In this document: in pieces, positions 33,546 through 41,775 of the stretch | How positions within the stretch are numbered: position 1 is the first letter of the stretch | How the letters are laid out: every line of letters starts with the position of its first letter | Assembly (NCBI RefSeq): GCF_000472665.1 | Contig: NZ_AXAC01000004.1 | Span: forward strand, 62,001 to 126,000 | Reading direction: 5' to 3' | Source of the DNA: Acetobacterium malicum subsp. dehalogenans DSM 11527 | Lineage (GTDB): Bacteria > Bacillota > Clostridia > Eubacteriales > Eubacteriaceae | DNA: 64,000 bases | The notes under the pieces: model-generated | The model's input: the letters and a program-made list of their open reading frames with translations, nothing else | What the model was told of the DNA's origin: nothing | The model's database searches: none | Program-made: the position numbers and the translations under genes

Positions 33546-35828
33546 ATGAATATTAGAATAAAAGAAATATCGAAAAATAATAAAGGCAGTTCGCTGGCAT
33601 TTGTTCTAATTATTGGTGTGATTATTATGATTATGGTGCTTTCCCTTATGGCTGTGGCAAACAGTGATTTTATCTTTACCCAAAAAACTGTAGAGAGTCG
33701 ACAGGCGTATATGGATGCCAAGTCTGTGATCGAGTTTGGAAAGATTTTTATAAATAATGATATGTCAGAATTAAATAGTTATCAATTGGAAAAAATTGAT
33801 AAACTAAATCAAAAAAATGCACTTGATCCTGCAAATCCAGCTGATCAGTCATTGATTGTATCGTTGCAAAGTCGTATCTCAGAGTTGGAAAATCTCATTA
33901 GTGAAAAAGAAAACGAATATCCCAAGAAGATCTTTGGAACTAAAAATAGTGTTACAGAAAATGCTGATTTGGAGTCGTTTGTTGTAAAAACCAACAGTGA
34001 TACTTCAGTAGAGACTGTCAAAGTAATGCTAGGAAAGTGTGATCTAACAGCGAGTGGTGAAGGTGCTTCTCGAGTGTATACATTTAATATCGATGTTCAA
34101 GGTCTTCGCCGGGAGCTTAATTATAAAGTTGATATTCCAATTCAAGCTGATTCGGGAATTGGAGGCGGTTCAGGGCCGCCAATTGAGGACCCCGGAGCTA
34201 AGAATACAAATATTCATACTACCGGGAATAAGGTGAAGATCAATATTCAGGGTGAAGGAAATGAAAAAGAGGACTCCGGTGGGTTGCTCAGTGTTGAGCG
34301 ATTCGATTTGAGCCTGGATATCGGCAGGGATAAAGATAATAACAGCAAATTTCAATGGGAGAATGGAAAAACACTTGATTTAAAAGCAAAGAATATTTAC
34401 GTTACAGCGCCAATGCCAACAACTGGGGTATGGCAGGCAGAATTTAATCTAGGTGACAGGAATAAAACAGAAACAATTTGGTTTAAACAAAATTATGTCC
34501 AGAATAACGGCTCAGGAAAGACGAACACATTTAAAGCGAAAACAATTATTTTCGATAAGAATCTGACGATAAATGATAACACGAACTTAAATATCGAATG
34601 TGATACACTTTGGGTTAAAGGTGACATTTTAATTAATGCTTTAGGAGGAACGAATTCAACGCTTAATATTAGTGCCAATAATATTATTGTTGGTGATTAC
34701 ACAGATAATGTAAAAGGCGATATCAAAATAGGGGATCGTTCTAAAATAAACTGGACTTGTAGCGGGAATATCTGGGTGCGGGGAAACATTGATTTTTTGA
34801 CAAATTCAGCAGACCCCGTTAATAAATTAATAGCGAAAAATATTTCTATTGGTAGAACAACAAAGCCCAGTGCAGTAACGGTTAAAAATGCGACAAGAAT
34901 TATTTGGGATTGTGAAAACTTCTGGTTGCATGGTGATATGACGACTATCACATCGGGTTCTTACCAGGAATTTAAGAATATTGTTTATTTTTATTCTGGA
35001 AAGATTAATTTATCCAACAATTGTCAAATATCAATAACAGGGAGACAAAACTCAAAAAATCAGGTTTTTGTGGAAGGCATCATTCCGCTAGAATCGATTG
35101 CTTATAATGTTAAAATTAAAAACTTTGAACTCTTTCAGAGTAATGGTGATTTTGGCTTAAAACAAAATTCAATATTAGAATTAGACGCTCAGAATGTTGT
35201 TATAAAAGGTAACTTGACAGTTAATAGGACCGGAACCTTGAATATCAACACCCAATATCTTGATGTTGCTGGTAAGACTTACGCAGATAATTCATCGATG
35301 AATATTAGTGGCAATGGAACACTGAAAGCCAGATTTAATGGCTATGAACAGTATAATTCAACAGTTAATATGACCGGTGCCGAAAAAATTATTTTAGGTA
35401 GTCCGGTGATTTTAAAATATGATAATCCGCCAACTTTGACGCTCAATGTGAAGTCAGATAGCATTTATTTATCTAATAGCGGAGGAGATATTAAAAAGAA
35501 AACTCAATTAAAATACTCGGGAAAAACCGATGGAACTGGTACGGATTTTTATTTCTATCCCGATCAGTTAATATTTAAAGACTGGGAGACCGATCGTACA
35601 ATCAAGCCGGGGAAATATCAAGCCGTTACAGGTAATAAATTGGAAGATCTTCCACTTGAACCATTAACATATAATAATTCACCAGAATGGCTCCCCTTGG
35701 CGGTAACATTATTAAATCCAACAGAACCAAGTGTTTCCATTGCGTGGTCTTCAGATGATCCAGATGACCCGGTTGACCCTGATGATCCATCAGGGAAAAA
35801 TAAACAGGGAACTGAGAAATATTATTAA
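33546..35828 (+). CDS. Large PilX-like minor pilin with predicted beta-helical body
   Basis: A 760-residue protein with a PilX-like N-terminus: NKGSSLAFVLIIGVIIMIMVLSLMAVA is followed by the helical QAYMDAKSVIEFGK region. A heptad-like segment lies at about 75-115. From about 225 to 690 the sequence is made of irregular Asn/Ile/Val repeats (NISANNIIVGDY, KGDIKIGDRSKINW, RGNIDF, KNISIGRT) typical of right-handed beta-helices or bactofilin-like stacks. The tail is Asp/Pro-rich. No enzyme motif is seen. It probably forms or decorates a pilus tip, perhaps as an adhesin. Base composition is markedly more A+T-rich than in pilB-pilC, suggesting separate history or fast evolution. Confidence 0.7.
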   Translation: MNIRIKEISKNNKGSSLAFVLIIGVIIMIMVLSLMAVANSDFIFTQKTVESRQAYMDAKSVIEFGKIFINNDMSELNSYQLEKIDKLNQKNALDPANPADQSLIVSLQSRISELENLISEKENEYPKKIFGTKNSVTENADLESFVVKTNSDTSVETVKVMLGKCDLTASGEGASRVYTFNIDVQGLRRELNYKVDIPIQADSGIGGGSGPPIEDPGAKNTNIHTTGNKVKINIQGEGNEKEDSGGLLSVERFDLSLDIGRDKDNNSKFQWENGKTLDLKAKNIYVTAPMPTTGVWQAEFNLGDRNKTETIWFKQNYVQNNGSGKTNTFKAKTIIFDKNLTINDNTNLNIECDTLWVKGDILINALGGTNSTLNISANNIIVGDYTDNVKGDIKIGDRSKINWTCSGNIWVRGNIDFLTNSADPVNKLIAKNISIGRTTKPSAVTVKNATRIIWDCENFWLHGDMTTITSGSYQEFKNIVYFYSGKINLSNNCQISITGRQNSKNQVFVEGIIPLESIAYNVKIKNFELFQSNGDFGLKQNSILELDAQNVVIKGNLTVNRTGTLNINTQYLDVAGKTYADNSSMNISGNGTLKARFNGYEQYNSTVNMTGAEKIILGSPVILKYDNPPTLTLNVKSDSIYLSNSGGDIKKKTQLKYSGKTDGTGTDFYFYPDQLIFKDWETDRTIKPGKYQAVTGNKLEDLPLEPLTYNNSPEWLPLAVTLLNPTEPSVSIAWSSDDPDDPVDPDDPSGKNKQGTEKYY

Positions 35829-35840
35829 AGGGGAGGCATC

Positions 35841-36257
35841 ATGAATAAGATTTTAAAAAACAATGATGGAATTACCCTGATCGAAACAGTTGTGTCAACT
35901 GCGATTATTATGATAATTCTAGTTTCAATTGTTGGTGCTTTGCTGTATGGACAAAAAATGATTGTCTTTACAGACAGTAAAAACAATGCGGCGGCAATCG
36001 GGCAAGATCAGGTTGATAAAATGATTGCAGCGTTCGAAGCGGGAGAAACGCCCGGAAGTTATCCAGATTCAATCGAAGGACATGATGTCGATATCACTGT
36101 AAATAGTAACACAATAGCTGAAAAGATAGTTTATGATATCAGTATACGGGTGTATTATAATAATGGTGAGTCTTATGTTGATCTTGCTGCACTAGCTAAA
36201 TTTTATAATAATAAGAATAAAGATAAACCGTTCTCAGATGGCGGTGATTTTGTATGA
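35841..36257 (+). CDS. PilV-like minor pilin
   Basis: A 138-residue prepilin. The leader ends NNDG and the mature form starts ITLIETVVSTAIIMIILVSIVG with Glu5 present. The head is small, with no cysteines, and contains AAAIGQDQVDKMIAAFEAG. The overall form matches PilV/type IV minor pilins that prime assembly. It follows the PilX-like gene by 12 bases with a GGGGAGG site and is coupled to the next pilin gene by an ATGA overlap. It shares the A+T-rich composition of its neighbours. Confidence 0.82.
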   Translation: MNKILKNNDGITLIETVVSTAIIMIILVSIVGALLYGQKMIVFTDSKNNAAAIGQDQVDKMIAAFEAGETPGSYPDSIEGHDVDITVNSNTIAEKIVYDISIRVYYNNGESYVDLAALAKFYNNKNKDKPFSDGGDFV

Positions 36258-36766
36258 AAAATCAGTTCAAATCCCGTGGTGAAAATGGTTTTACCCTGGT
36301 GGAATTACTTGTGTCATTGCTTATCTCGGGAATATTGATATTTACGGTGATGTCGGTTTTTCTGATGTCTCAAAAGCTTTATATTCAAGGCGAGGGAATT
36401 TCGTATAAGCAAAAGAGCATCACAAATGTGGAGACTGAATTACAAAATTCACTAGCTAAAGCAATAGAAATCAGTGTATCTCAAACATCAGGTGGTGATT
36501 ATAGTATCGGTTTCAATGAAACAGGTGGATGTAACGTTGATCCTGGGGGATACGTTTCAGATCAAGTCAAAGATATTCAATTGGTAATAGTTGGTGACAC
36601 AATGTCTTATAAATTGATTCCTAAAAATAGTTCAATGTCAATTTTGAGTGGCGGGATAGTTTTAAATAATTTTAATAATCCGGGCTTTAAACATGATAAA
36701 TTTGTGAATGGCAATTTAAATCAAGAGTTGCCGAGATATCTTGTTGTTACATTTGCGATCCCTTAA
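36254..36766 (+). CDS. PilW-like minor pilin
   Basis: A 170-residue prepilin. The leader KNQFKSRGENG precedes the mature start FTLVELLVSLLISGILIFTVMSVF with Glu5 present, followed by a PilW-like head (YKQKSITNVETELQNSLAKAIEIS). One cysteine is present (GCNVDPGG). It is translationally coupled to the PilV-like gene. The trio PilX-, PilV- and PilW-like matches the minor-pilin initiation complex of type IV pili. It is the last clear gene of the pilus operon. Confidence 0.85.
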   Translation: MKNQFKSRGENGFTLVELLVSLLISGILIFTVMSVFLMSQKLYIQGEGISYKQKSITNVETELQNSLAKAIEISVSQTSGGDYSIGFNETGGCNVDPGGYVSDQVKDIQLVIVGDTMSYKLIPKNSSMSILSGGIVLNNFNNPGFKHDKFVNGNLNQELPRYLVVTFAIP

Positions 36767-36851
36767 TATTTTAGAAGTCTGACTTGAATCAAATAGTGAT
36801 TTGGTAGAAAATACCTAAAATGATTGAAAACCTGGTTTTAAAAGGAGGTAA

Positions 36852-36974
36852 ATGGTGAAAAAGGGTTTTACCCCGGCCGAACCGGAAGAGTCGTTTTTTA
36901 AGACTCGGAAAGTATGTTTTCTCCAGAGTAGCCTTGACCAATTAAATCTGCAAGTATTCTTCCGAGAAGGCTAG
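36852..36974 (+). pseudogene. Short prepilin-like ORF, probable pilin remnant
   Basis: A 40-codon frame with a near-perfect AAAGGAGG site. It begins MVKKGFTPAEPEESFFK, which mimics a class III prepilin leader and cleavage site (KKGFT...E) but loses the hydrophobic helix at once. It ends at TAG. The segment contains the inverted repeats GAGTC/GACTC (36887-36905) and TAGCCTT/AAGGCTA. The simplest reading is a remnant of a pilin gene whose body was lost. It could also be a functional small peptide. The remainder of the 365-base gap (36975-37131) shows nothing recognised. Confidence 0.4.
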
Positions 36975-37131
36975 TTCATCTTTTTTAACATGAGTAATAA
37001 TCAGCATGCCGTTAGAGTAACGACAGACAGCTCACGTACATCGGCATCAAATTTAATAGCATTTTAAAGGAGTATCAATTATAATGATGACAAAGAATGT
37101 GACTGTCTGAAAATAATTGTAGGAGGCAATA

Positions 37132-37563
37132 ATGAAAAAAGTAGAAATATATGAACCGGCCGGTTGCGCTGGTGGAGTCTGCGATCCGATGATCGAGGCT
37201 GATTTAATCCGGATTGAACGAATGGTACAGGATTTAAGAGAACGGGGCGTTTCGGTGACCCGGTATAACGTGATGGACGATATGCCAGCCTTTATGGATA
37301 GTTTTGTGGTAAAAGAAGCCATTGCCACCAAAGGCATCGATTGTCTGCCGCTGACTATTGTGGATGGAAAGATCGAGATGATGGAAAAGTATCCGAGTGA
37401 TTTTGCCTTGGCCAAATGGGCAGGACTGCCCTGGGGCGATCTGGAGATCTATGCGGAACGGGAAAAACGGGATAAAACGGTTTTATTTGGTTTTAGTGAC
37501 GACGTTAAAGATAACGACTGTGATGACGATGATTGTACCGGTGATTGCAATAGCTGCGGCTAA
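37132..37563 (+). CDS. ArsD-like metallochaperone with Cys/Asp-rich tail
   Basis: A 143-residue ArsD-family protein. The N-terminal strand MKKVEIYEPAGC and the GGVCDPMIEADLIRIERMVQDLRERG helix, followed by VTRYNVMDDMPAFM, match arsenite metallochaperones. ArsD normally has CC near residues 12-13 and a third Cys at 18; here the loop is CAGGVC, so one of the paired cysteines is absent. A C-terminal extension of about 15 residues is very acidic with four cysteines (CDDDDCTGDCNSC). No arsA, arsB or arsR is nearby. It may bind a soft metal or transfer persulfide; the true ligand is unknown. Confidence 0.75.
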   Translation: MKKVEIYEPAGCAGGVCDPMIEADLIRIERMVQDLRERGVSVTRYNVMDDMPAFMDSFVVKEAIATKGIDCLPLTIVDGKIEMMEKYPSDFALAKWAGLPWGDLEIYAEREKRDKTVLFGFSDDVKDNDCDDDDCTGDCNSCG

Positions 37564-37757
37564 TCAGGTAAAATTATTCGTAAAAAAATATGAAATGCGA
37601 GAGCATTTCTTTTTTTTGCCAGAAATTACCACAAGAATTTATTATCGCAATTGTATAATTATTAACAAGGAGAATATTAGCAAAGGATTTCACGAAAAAG
37701 AGTGTAAAATACCGGGAAAAACCGGGAACCGCATACAAATATTTATATTGAAAAAGT

Positions 37758-37787
37758 TTGTATTTTACTCTAATAAAGTGGTAGAAT
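37758..37787 (+). promoter_or_regulatory. Promoter of pncB
   Basis: TTGTAT (37758-37763) and TAGAAT (37782-37787) are separated by 18 bases, and the start codon lies 33 bases downstream. Confidence 0.45.
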
Positions 37788-37819
37788 AATATGCAATGTG
37801 AAAAGAAGGAGAATTTAGT

Positions 37820-39253
37820 ATGCAATTTGACCGAAAGCTTCAACTAGCAACGGATTTATATCAATTTACCATGGGAAATGTATACGTCCAAGATGGTAAG
37901 GAAAATGAAGAAGCTGTGTTTGATGTTTTTATTAGAAATAACCCTTTTGAGGGAGGCTACACCGTTGTTGCCGGGTTAGAGCAGGTTATTGAATATGTCA
38001 ATGGCATCCGCTTTACCAAGGAAGATACGGCCTTACTGAAAAAGAATCATCCTGAATTTTCACCTGCTTTTTTAGCTTATCTGGAGAACTTCAAATTCGA
38101 AGGGGAAATTTTTGCCATTCCGGAAGGAAGCATTATTTTTCCGATGGAACCGATTATTCGAGTCAAAGCACCACTGATTCAAGCCCAGATAGTGGAAACC
38201 ACCATTCTGAGTATTGTTAATCATCAGACGCTGATCGCCACCAAGGCATCCCGGATCATTGAAGAAGCCCGTGGGGATGTGGTCATGGAGTTTGGTTTGC
38301 GCCGCGCTCACGGCACAGAAGCCGGATTTTATGGCGCCCGGGCCGCGGTTATCGGCGGTTGTGCCGGAACCAGTGTGGTGGAAACCGAAGCAATGCTGGA
38401 TCGGCCGGCCATGGGAACCATGAGTCATAGTTTTATTCTCAGTTATGATACCGAGTTGGAAGCTTTTGAAAAATATGTAAAATACAATCCGGATAATGCC
38501 ACCCTTTTAGTGGATACCTATAACACCCTGGAAAAGGGTGTCCCCAACGCCATTAAGGTTTTTAAAAAAGCCCTGGCCGAAGGTGCGATTACCGGTCGCT
38601 ATGGGATTCGGATCGATTCGGGAGATCTGGCTTATTTTAGTATTGAGGCCAGAAAAATGCTGGATGAGGCGGGTTTGCAGGAAGCCGGGATTGTAGCATC
38701 CTCGGATCTCGATGAACATCTGATTAAGGATTTAAAGAGTCAGGGGGCTAAAATCAATTCCTGGGGGGTTGGGACCAAGCTGATCACGGCCTATGATTGC
38801 CCAGCTTTGGGTGGGGTTTATAAACTGTCGGTGATCTCCGGCAAATCGAAGCTGAAGGTATCTAACGACCCGGAAAAGATCACCAACCCCGGATACAAGA
38901 AAATCTTTCGCATCTATGGCAAAAGCAACGGGATGGCTCTGGCGGATTTAATTACGCTGGAAGAAGAAATGATTAATGAAACCGAACCACTGACCATTTT
39001 TCATCCAGTTCATACCTGGAAAAAACGGATCATTACTGATTATTATATCCGTGAACTGCTGGTGCCGATTTTTATTGATGGGAAATGCGTTTATCAAGCA
39101 CCGACCATCTCAGAAATTCAGCAACACTTAAGAGACGAAAAAGACAGCTTATGGCCAGCGTTTAAGCGAATGGTCAATCCCCATGTTTATCATGTCGATT
39201 TATCTGAAAACTTGTGGGCTTTGAAACAACAGTTATTAAGTGAGGCTGAATGA
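37820..39253 (+). CDS. pncB: Nicotinate phosphoribosyltransferase
   Basis: A 477-residue PncB that converts nicotinate and PRPP to nicotinate mononucleotide in NAD salvage. Family blocks are LATDLYQFTMGNVY at the N-terminus, VFDVFIRNNPFEGGYTVVAGL, the histidine-containing GTMSHSFILSYDTELEAF (the autophosphorylated His of the family), LLVDTYNT and RIDSGDLAYFS, and the C-terminal ELLVPIFIDGKCVYQ. The length fits the long bacterial form. AGAAGGAG precedes the ATG. It is the first gene of a likely pncB-ywlC-rpiB run. Confidence 0.96.
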   Translation: MQFDRKLQLATDLYQFTMGNVYVQDGKENEEAVFDVFIRNNPFEGGYTVVAGLEQVIEYVNGIRFTKEDTALLKKNHPEFSPAFLAYLENFKFEGEIFAIPEGSIIFPMEPIIRVKAPLIQAQIVETTILSIVNHQTLIATKASRIIEEARGDVVMEFGLRRAHGTEAGFYGARAAVIGGCAGTSVVETEAMLDRPAMGTMSHSFILSYDTELEAFEKYVKYNPDNATLLVDTYNTLEKGVPNAIKVFKKALAEGAITGRYGIRIDSGDLAYFSIEARKMLDEAGLQEAGIVASSDLDEHLIKDLKSQGAKINSWGVGTKLITAYDCPALGGVYKLSVISGKSKLKVSNDPEKITNPGYKKIFRIYGKSNGMALADLITLEEEMINETEPLTIFHPVHTWKKRIITDYYIRELLVPIFIDGKCVYQAPTISEIQQHLRDEKDSLWPAFKRMVNPHVYHVDLSENLWALKQQLLSEAE

Positions 39254-39284
39254 AGATATAGTGGGTTATAACTGATTAAGAAAA

Positions 39285-40343
39285 ATGGAAACAAAAATGA
39301 AGACAAAAATAGTTAATATAGAAGTTCTTGATGAGGTAGCGTTAAGTGACTTAGAAGCCGCTGCCAGTCTGATTAGAGCCGGGGGAACAGTTGTGTTTCC
39401 CACCGAAACGGTTTATGGTCTGGGAGCCGATGCGATGAATCCCCAGGCGATTAAAAAGATATTTGCGGCCAAGGGCAGACCGGATGATAATCCGTTGATT
39501 GTCCACATCGCCGGTTTGGATGAGGTGAAGCCATTGGTTGCCAATATTCCAGCAAAGGCTGAGATACTAATGAAAGTATTTTGGCCAGGACCTTTGACAA
39601 TTATTATGGAAAAAGCGGTCACCATTCCAGCTGAGGTAACCGGTGGGTTGAATACGGTGGGGGTTCGCTTTCCGGATCATCCCATTGCCCAGGCGTTTAT
39701 CAAAATGGCGGGATGCCCAATTGCCGCACCCAGTGCCAATCGATCAGGCCGGCCCAGTCCCACCCAGGGAAAACATGTCCTTGAGGATCTGGATGGGCGG
39801 GTCGACGGGATGATTTTATCGTCAGACGCCGAACTGGGTCTGGAATCGACAGTGATTGATATGACGGTCGAACCACCGGTGGTGCTGAGGCCGGGAGATA
39901 TCACCCTGGCCGAACTGCGGGAGGTTTTGGGTGACGTGGAGGTCTCCTCTAATGTGACCCAGAACGTGGTGCCTGAGAAGGTTTCGTCTCCCGGGATGAA
40001 ATACACCCATTATTCACCCAAGGGTGAACTGGTCGTGGTTAAGGGCGCGCCGGAAGAGATCCGCGAAAAAATCACCAGAGCCCTGTCTCATCACAAAGGT
40101 AAACCAATGACAATTGGGGTATTGGCAAGTGATGAAACGATGGACTTTTATCGAGAAGGTTTTATCCTTTCACTGGGCAGTCGGAATGATCCCAAGGAAA
40201 TGTCAAAAAATCTCTTTTCCCGGCTCCGGACCTTTGATGAACTTGGGGTTGAAAGAATATACGCGGAAGATATTCCACTGAATAATGAAACCTTGGCCTT
40301 AATCAACCGGCTCTATAAAGCCGCCGGTTATGCCTTTATATAA
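39285..40343 (+). CDS. ywlC: L-threonylcarbamoyladenylate synthase (Sua5/YwlC type)
   Basis: A 352-residue enzyme that makes threonylcarbamoyl-AMP for the t6A37 tRNA modification. The N-terminal YrdC domain shows AGGTVVFPTETVYGLGADA, FAAKGRPDDNPLIVHI, FWPGPLTIIM, VRFPDHPIAQAF and SANRSGRPSPTQGKHV. A linker with SPGMKYTHYSPKGEL leads to the C-terminal Sua5 domain. The two-domain form is typical of Firmicutes. No strong ribosome site is visible; starts at 39285 and 39297 are both possible. It lies 31 bases after pncB and 19 before rpiB. Confidence 0.95.
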   Translation: METKMKTKIVNIEVLDEVALSDLEAAASLIRAGGTVVFPTETVYGLGADAMNPQAIKKIFAAKGRPDDNPLIVHIAGLDEVKPLVANIPAKAEILMKVFWPGPLTIIMEKAVTIPAEVTGGLNTVGVRFPDHPIAQAFIKMAGCPIAAPSANRSGRPSPTQGKHVLEDLDGRVDGMILSSDAELGLESTVIDMTVEPPVVLRPGDITLAELREVLGDVEVSSNVTQNVVPEKVSSPGMKYTHYSPKGELVVVKGAPEEIREKITRALSHHKGKPMTIGVLASDETMDFYREGFILSLGSRNDPKEMSKNLFSRLRTFDELGVERIYAEDIPLNNETLALINRLYKAAGYAFI

Positions 40344-40362
40344 ATAGGAAGGAAAATAAAAA

Positions 40363-40812
40363 ATGAAAATTGCAATTGGTTCAGATCATGGCGGACTGGC
40401 TTTAAAAGAAGTCATTAAACCGTTTTTAATAGAACAAGGTCACGAGGTCGTTGACTTCGGAACCGCTACAACTGATTCCTGCGACTATCCCATTTATGGG
40501 CAACGGGTTGGGGAAGCAGTCAGCTTTGGAGACTGTGACCGGGGGATCGCGATTTGCGGAACTGGGTTGGGGATTTCGATGGCGGTTAACAAGGTTCCGG
40601 GTATCCGGGGGGCTTTGTGCACCAATGAGTTTATGGCTGAAATGTCAAGAGAGCACAATGATGCGAATGTTCTGGTGTTGGGCGCCCGAGTGTTAGGCGA
40701 GGGTTTGGCGATGCGGATTGTCAAAATCTGGCTGGAAACTGAGTTTGGCGGAGACCGCCACCAACGGCGTATTGATGGGATTACGGCCATCGAAAAAAAA
40801 TATTCAAAATAG
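40363..40812 (+). CDS. rpiB: Ribose-5-phosphate isomerase B
   Basis: A 149-residue RpiB/LacAB-type isomerase that interconverts ribose 5-phosphate and ribulose 5-phosphate. It starts KIAIGSDHGGLALKEVIKPF and has DFGTATTDSCDYP, the catalytic-cysteine loop GIAICGTGLGISMAVNKVPGIRGALC and the NDANVLVLGARVLG block, all characteristic. A good AGGAAGG site precedes the start. It is the last gene before the ATP synthase operon. Confidence 0.96.
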   Translation: MKIAIGSDHGGLALKEVIKPFLIEQGHEVVDFGTATTDSCDYPIYGQRVGEAVSFGDCDRGIAICGTGLGISMAVNKVPGIRGALCTNEFMAEMSREHNDANVLVLGARVLGEGLAMRIVKIWLETEFGGDRHQRRIDGITAIEKKYSK

Positions 40813-40978
40813 CAAAAAAAACAGAATTGCTGTATATACAAGTCTATAGAATTGTGATACTATATGTAAAAGATTTCACGAGAAAAGATAAATATTAGTT
40901 TTTTCGTTTAGGTTGTAGAATAATTAACAAATTGAATGACAAAAAAGTATCGATTTACAACAAAAAATTATTTGAAAA

Positions 40979-41332
40979 ATGGAGTATTGGATGAAAAGCG
41001 AAAAGGAGAAGCCTTATAAGTACCTGGCAATGATCTCGCAGATTGGGATTTCGGTGCTCGTACCGGTAGGGATTATGATTTTCATTGGCAAAGTTCTGGA
41101 CTTCTATTTTCATACCGGCAACATGGTGGTGATTATTTTGGCTGTGCTGGGGGTTATGGCTGGTTTGCGAAATATGTATGTAATTCCCCTGCGGCTGAAT
41201 GAACAGGCCCAGAAAATAAACGAAACAAATAAAACTGATGAAGATCGGGCGGCTGAAAAAAAACGTGCGCAAGAATATCGAGATCAGATAAAAAAGGAAG
41301 ATGAGGATCATGAAAACGATACAGATTTTTGA
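40979..41332 (+). CDS. atpZ: AtpZ-like protein (ATP synthase gene 1 component)
   Basis: A 117-residue small membrane protein of the AtpZ/AtpQ type found at the head of many Na+-type ATP synthase operons. It has two membrane helices (about 18-40 and 47-66) with the LVPVGIMIFIGKVLDFYF and LAVLGVMAGLRNMY segments, then a highly charged tail. With AtpI it has been linked to magnesium or calcium uptake and to assembly of the c ring. Its end overlaps atpI. Either the ATG at 40979 or the one four codons later (MKSEKEK) may be used; neither has a strong ribosome site. Confidence 0.75.
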   Translation: MEYWMKSEKEKPYKYLAMISQIGISVLVPVGIMIFIGKVLDFYFHTGNMVVIILAVLGVMAGLRNMYVIPLRLNEQAQKINETNKTDEDRAAEKKRAQEYRDQIKKEDEDHENDTDF

Positions 41333-41711
41333 CAAGTTATCTTTGGAAACAAAAATAATCATTTATGGCGGGTTGGTCAGCCTGGGTTTGATGCTGTTCA
41401 GTTTCTTAGCAGAAGATCCACTGGCGTTTGCGCTGGGCGTTCTCTTTGGTGGCGCTTACAGCATTCTCAATTTCAGATTAATGCAATTAACCTTTGACAA
41501 AGCAATGAAAATGCCATCGGCGAGGGCTCAAAAATATGTTCAGACCAGATATTTTTTGAGATACTTAATAACCGGTGTTGTTATATATGTGGCAATTATT
41601 AATCCCTGGGTAAACATCATTGGTGTTTTGCTTGGGTTGGTTGCTGTAAAAATTTCAGTTTTAATCAATACAACAGTATCAAAAAAAAACGTCTTGATAA
41701 ATGAGGCGTAA
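41310..41711 (+). CDS. atpI: ATP synthase protein I
   Basis: About 134 residues with four membrane helices (KIIIYGGLVSLGLMLFSFL; LAFALGVLFGGAYSILNFRLM; FLRYLITGVVIYVAIIN; NIIGVLLGLVAVKISVLIN). AtpI helps assemble the c ring in Na+ and H+ ATP synthases. The start at 41310 is preferred over 41301 because of spacing from GGAAG; both overlap the end of atpZ. It is followed by atpB after 64 bases. Confidence 0.85.
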   Translation: MKTIQIFDKLSLETKIIIYGGLVSLGLMLFSFLAEDPLAFALGVLFGGAYSILNFRLMQLTFDKAMKMPSARAQKYVQTRYFLRYLITGVVIYVAIINPWVNIIGVLLGLVAVKISVLINTTVSKKNVLINEA

Positions 41712-41775
41712 AAATCCAAAAACACAATAGGCGCTTTAAAAATTTAAAACGCCTGGACAATGAGGTGAAAAAACA

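Noticed and set aside
36852-37131. Possible tRNA or small RNA in the gap after the pilus operon
   Set aside because: No cloverleaf or conserved T-loop was found; the hairpins are simple inverted repeats.
37397-37789. 130-codon plus-strand frame overlapping the arsD-like gene and the pncB promoter
   Set aside because: The first part is a shifted reading of the arsD-like gene and the second crosses A/T-rich promoter sequence; there is no start context or family resemblance.
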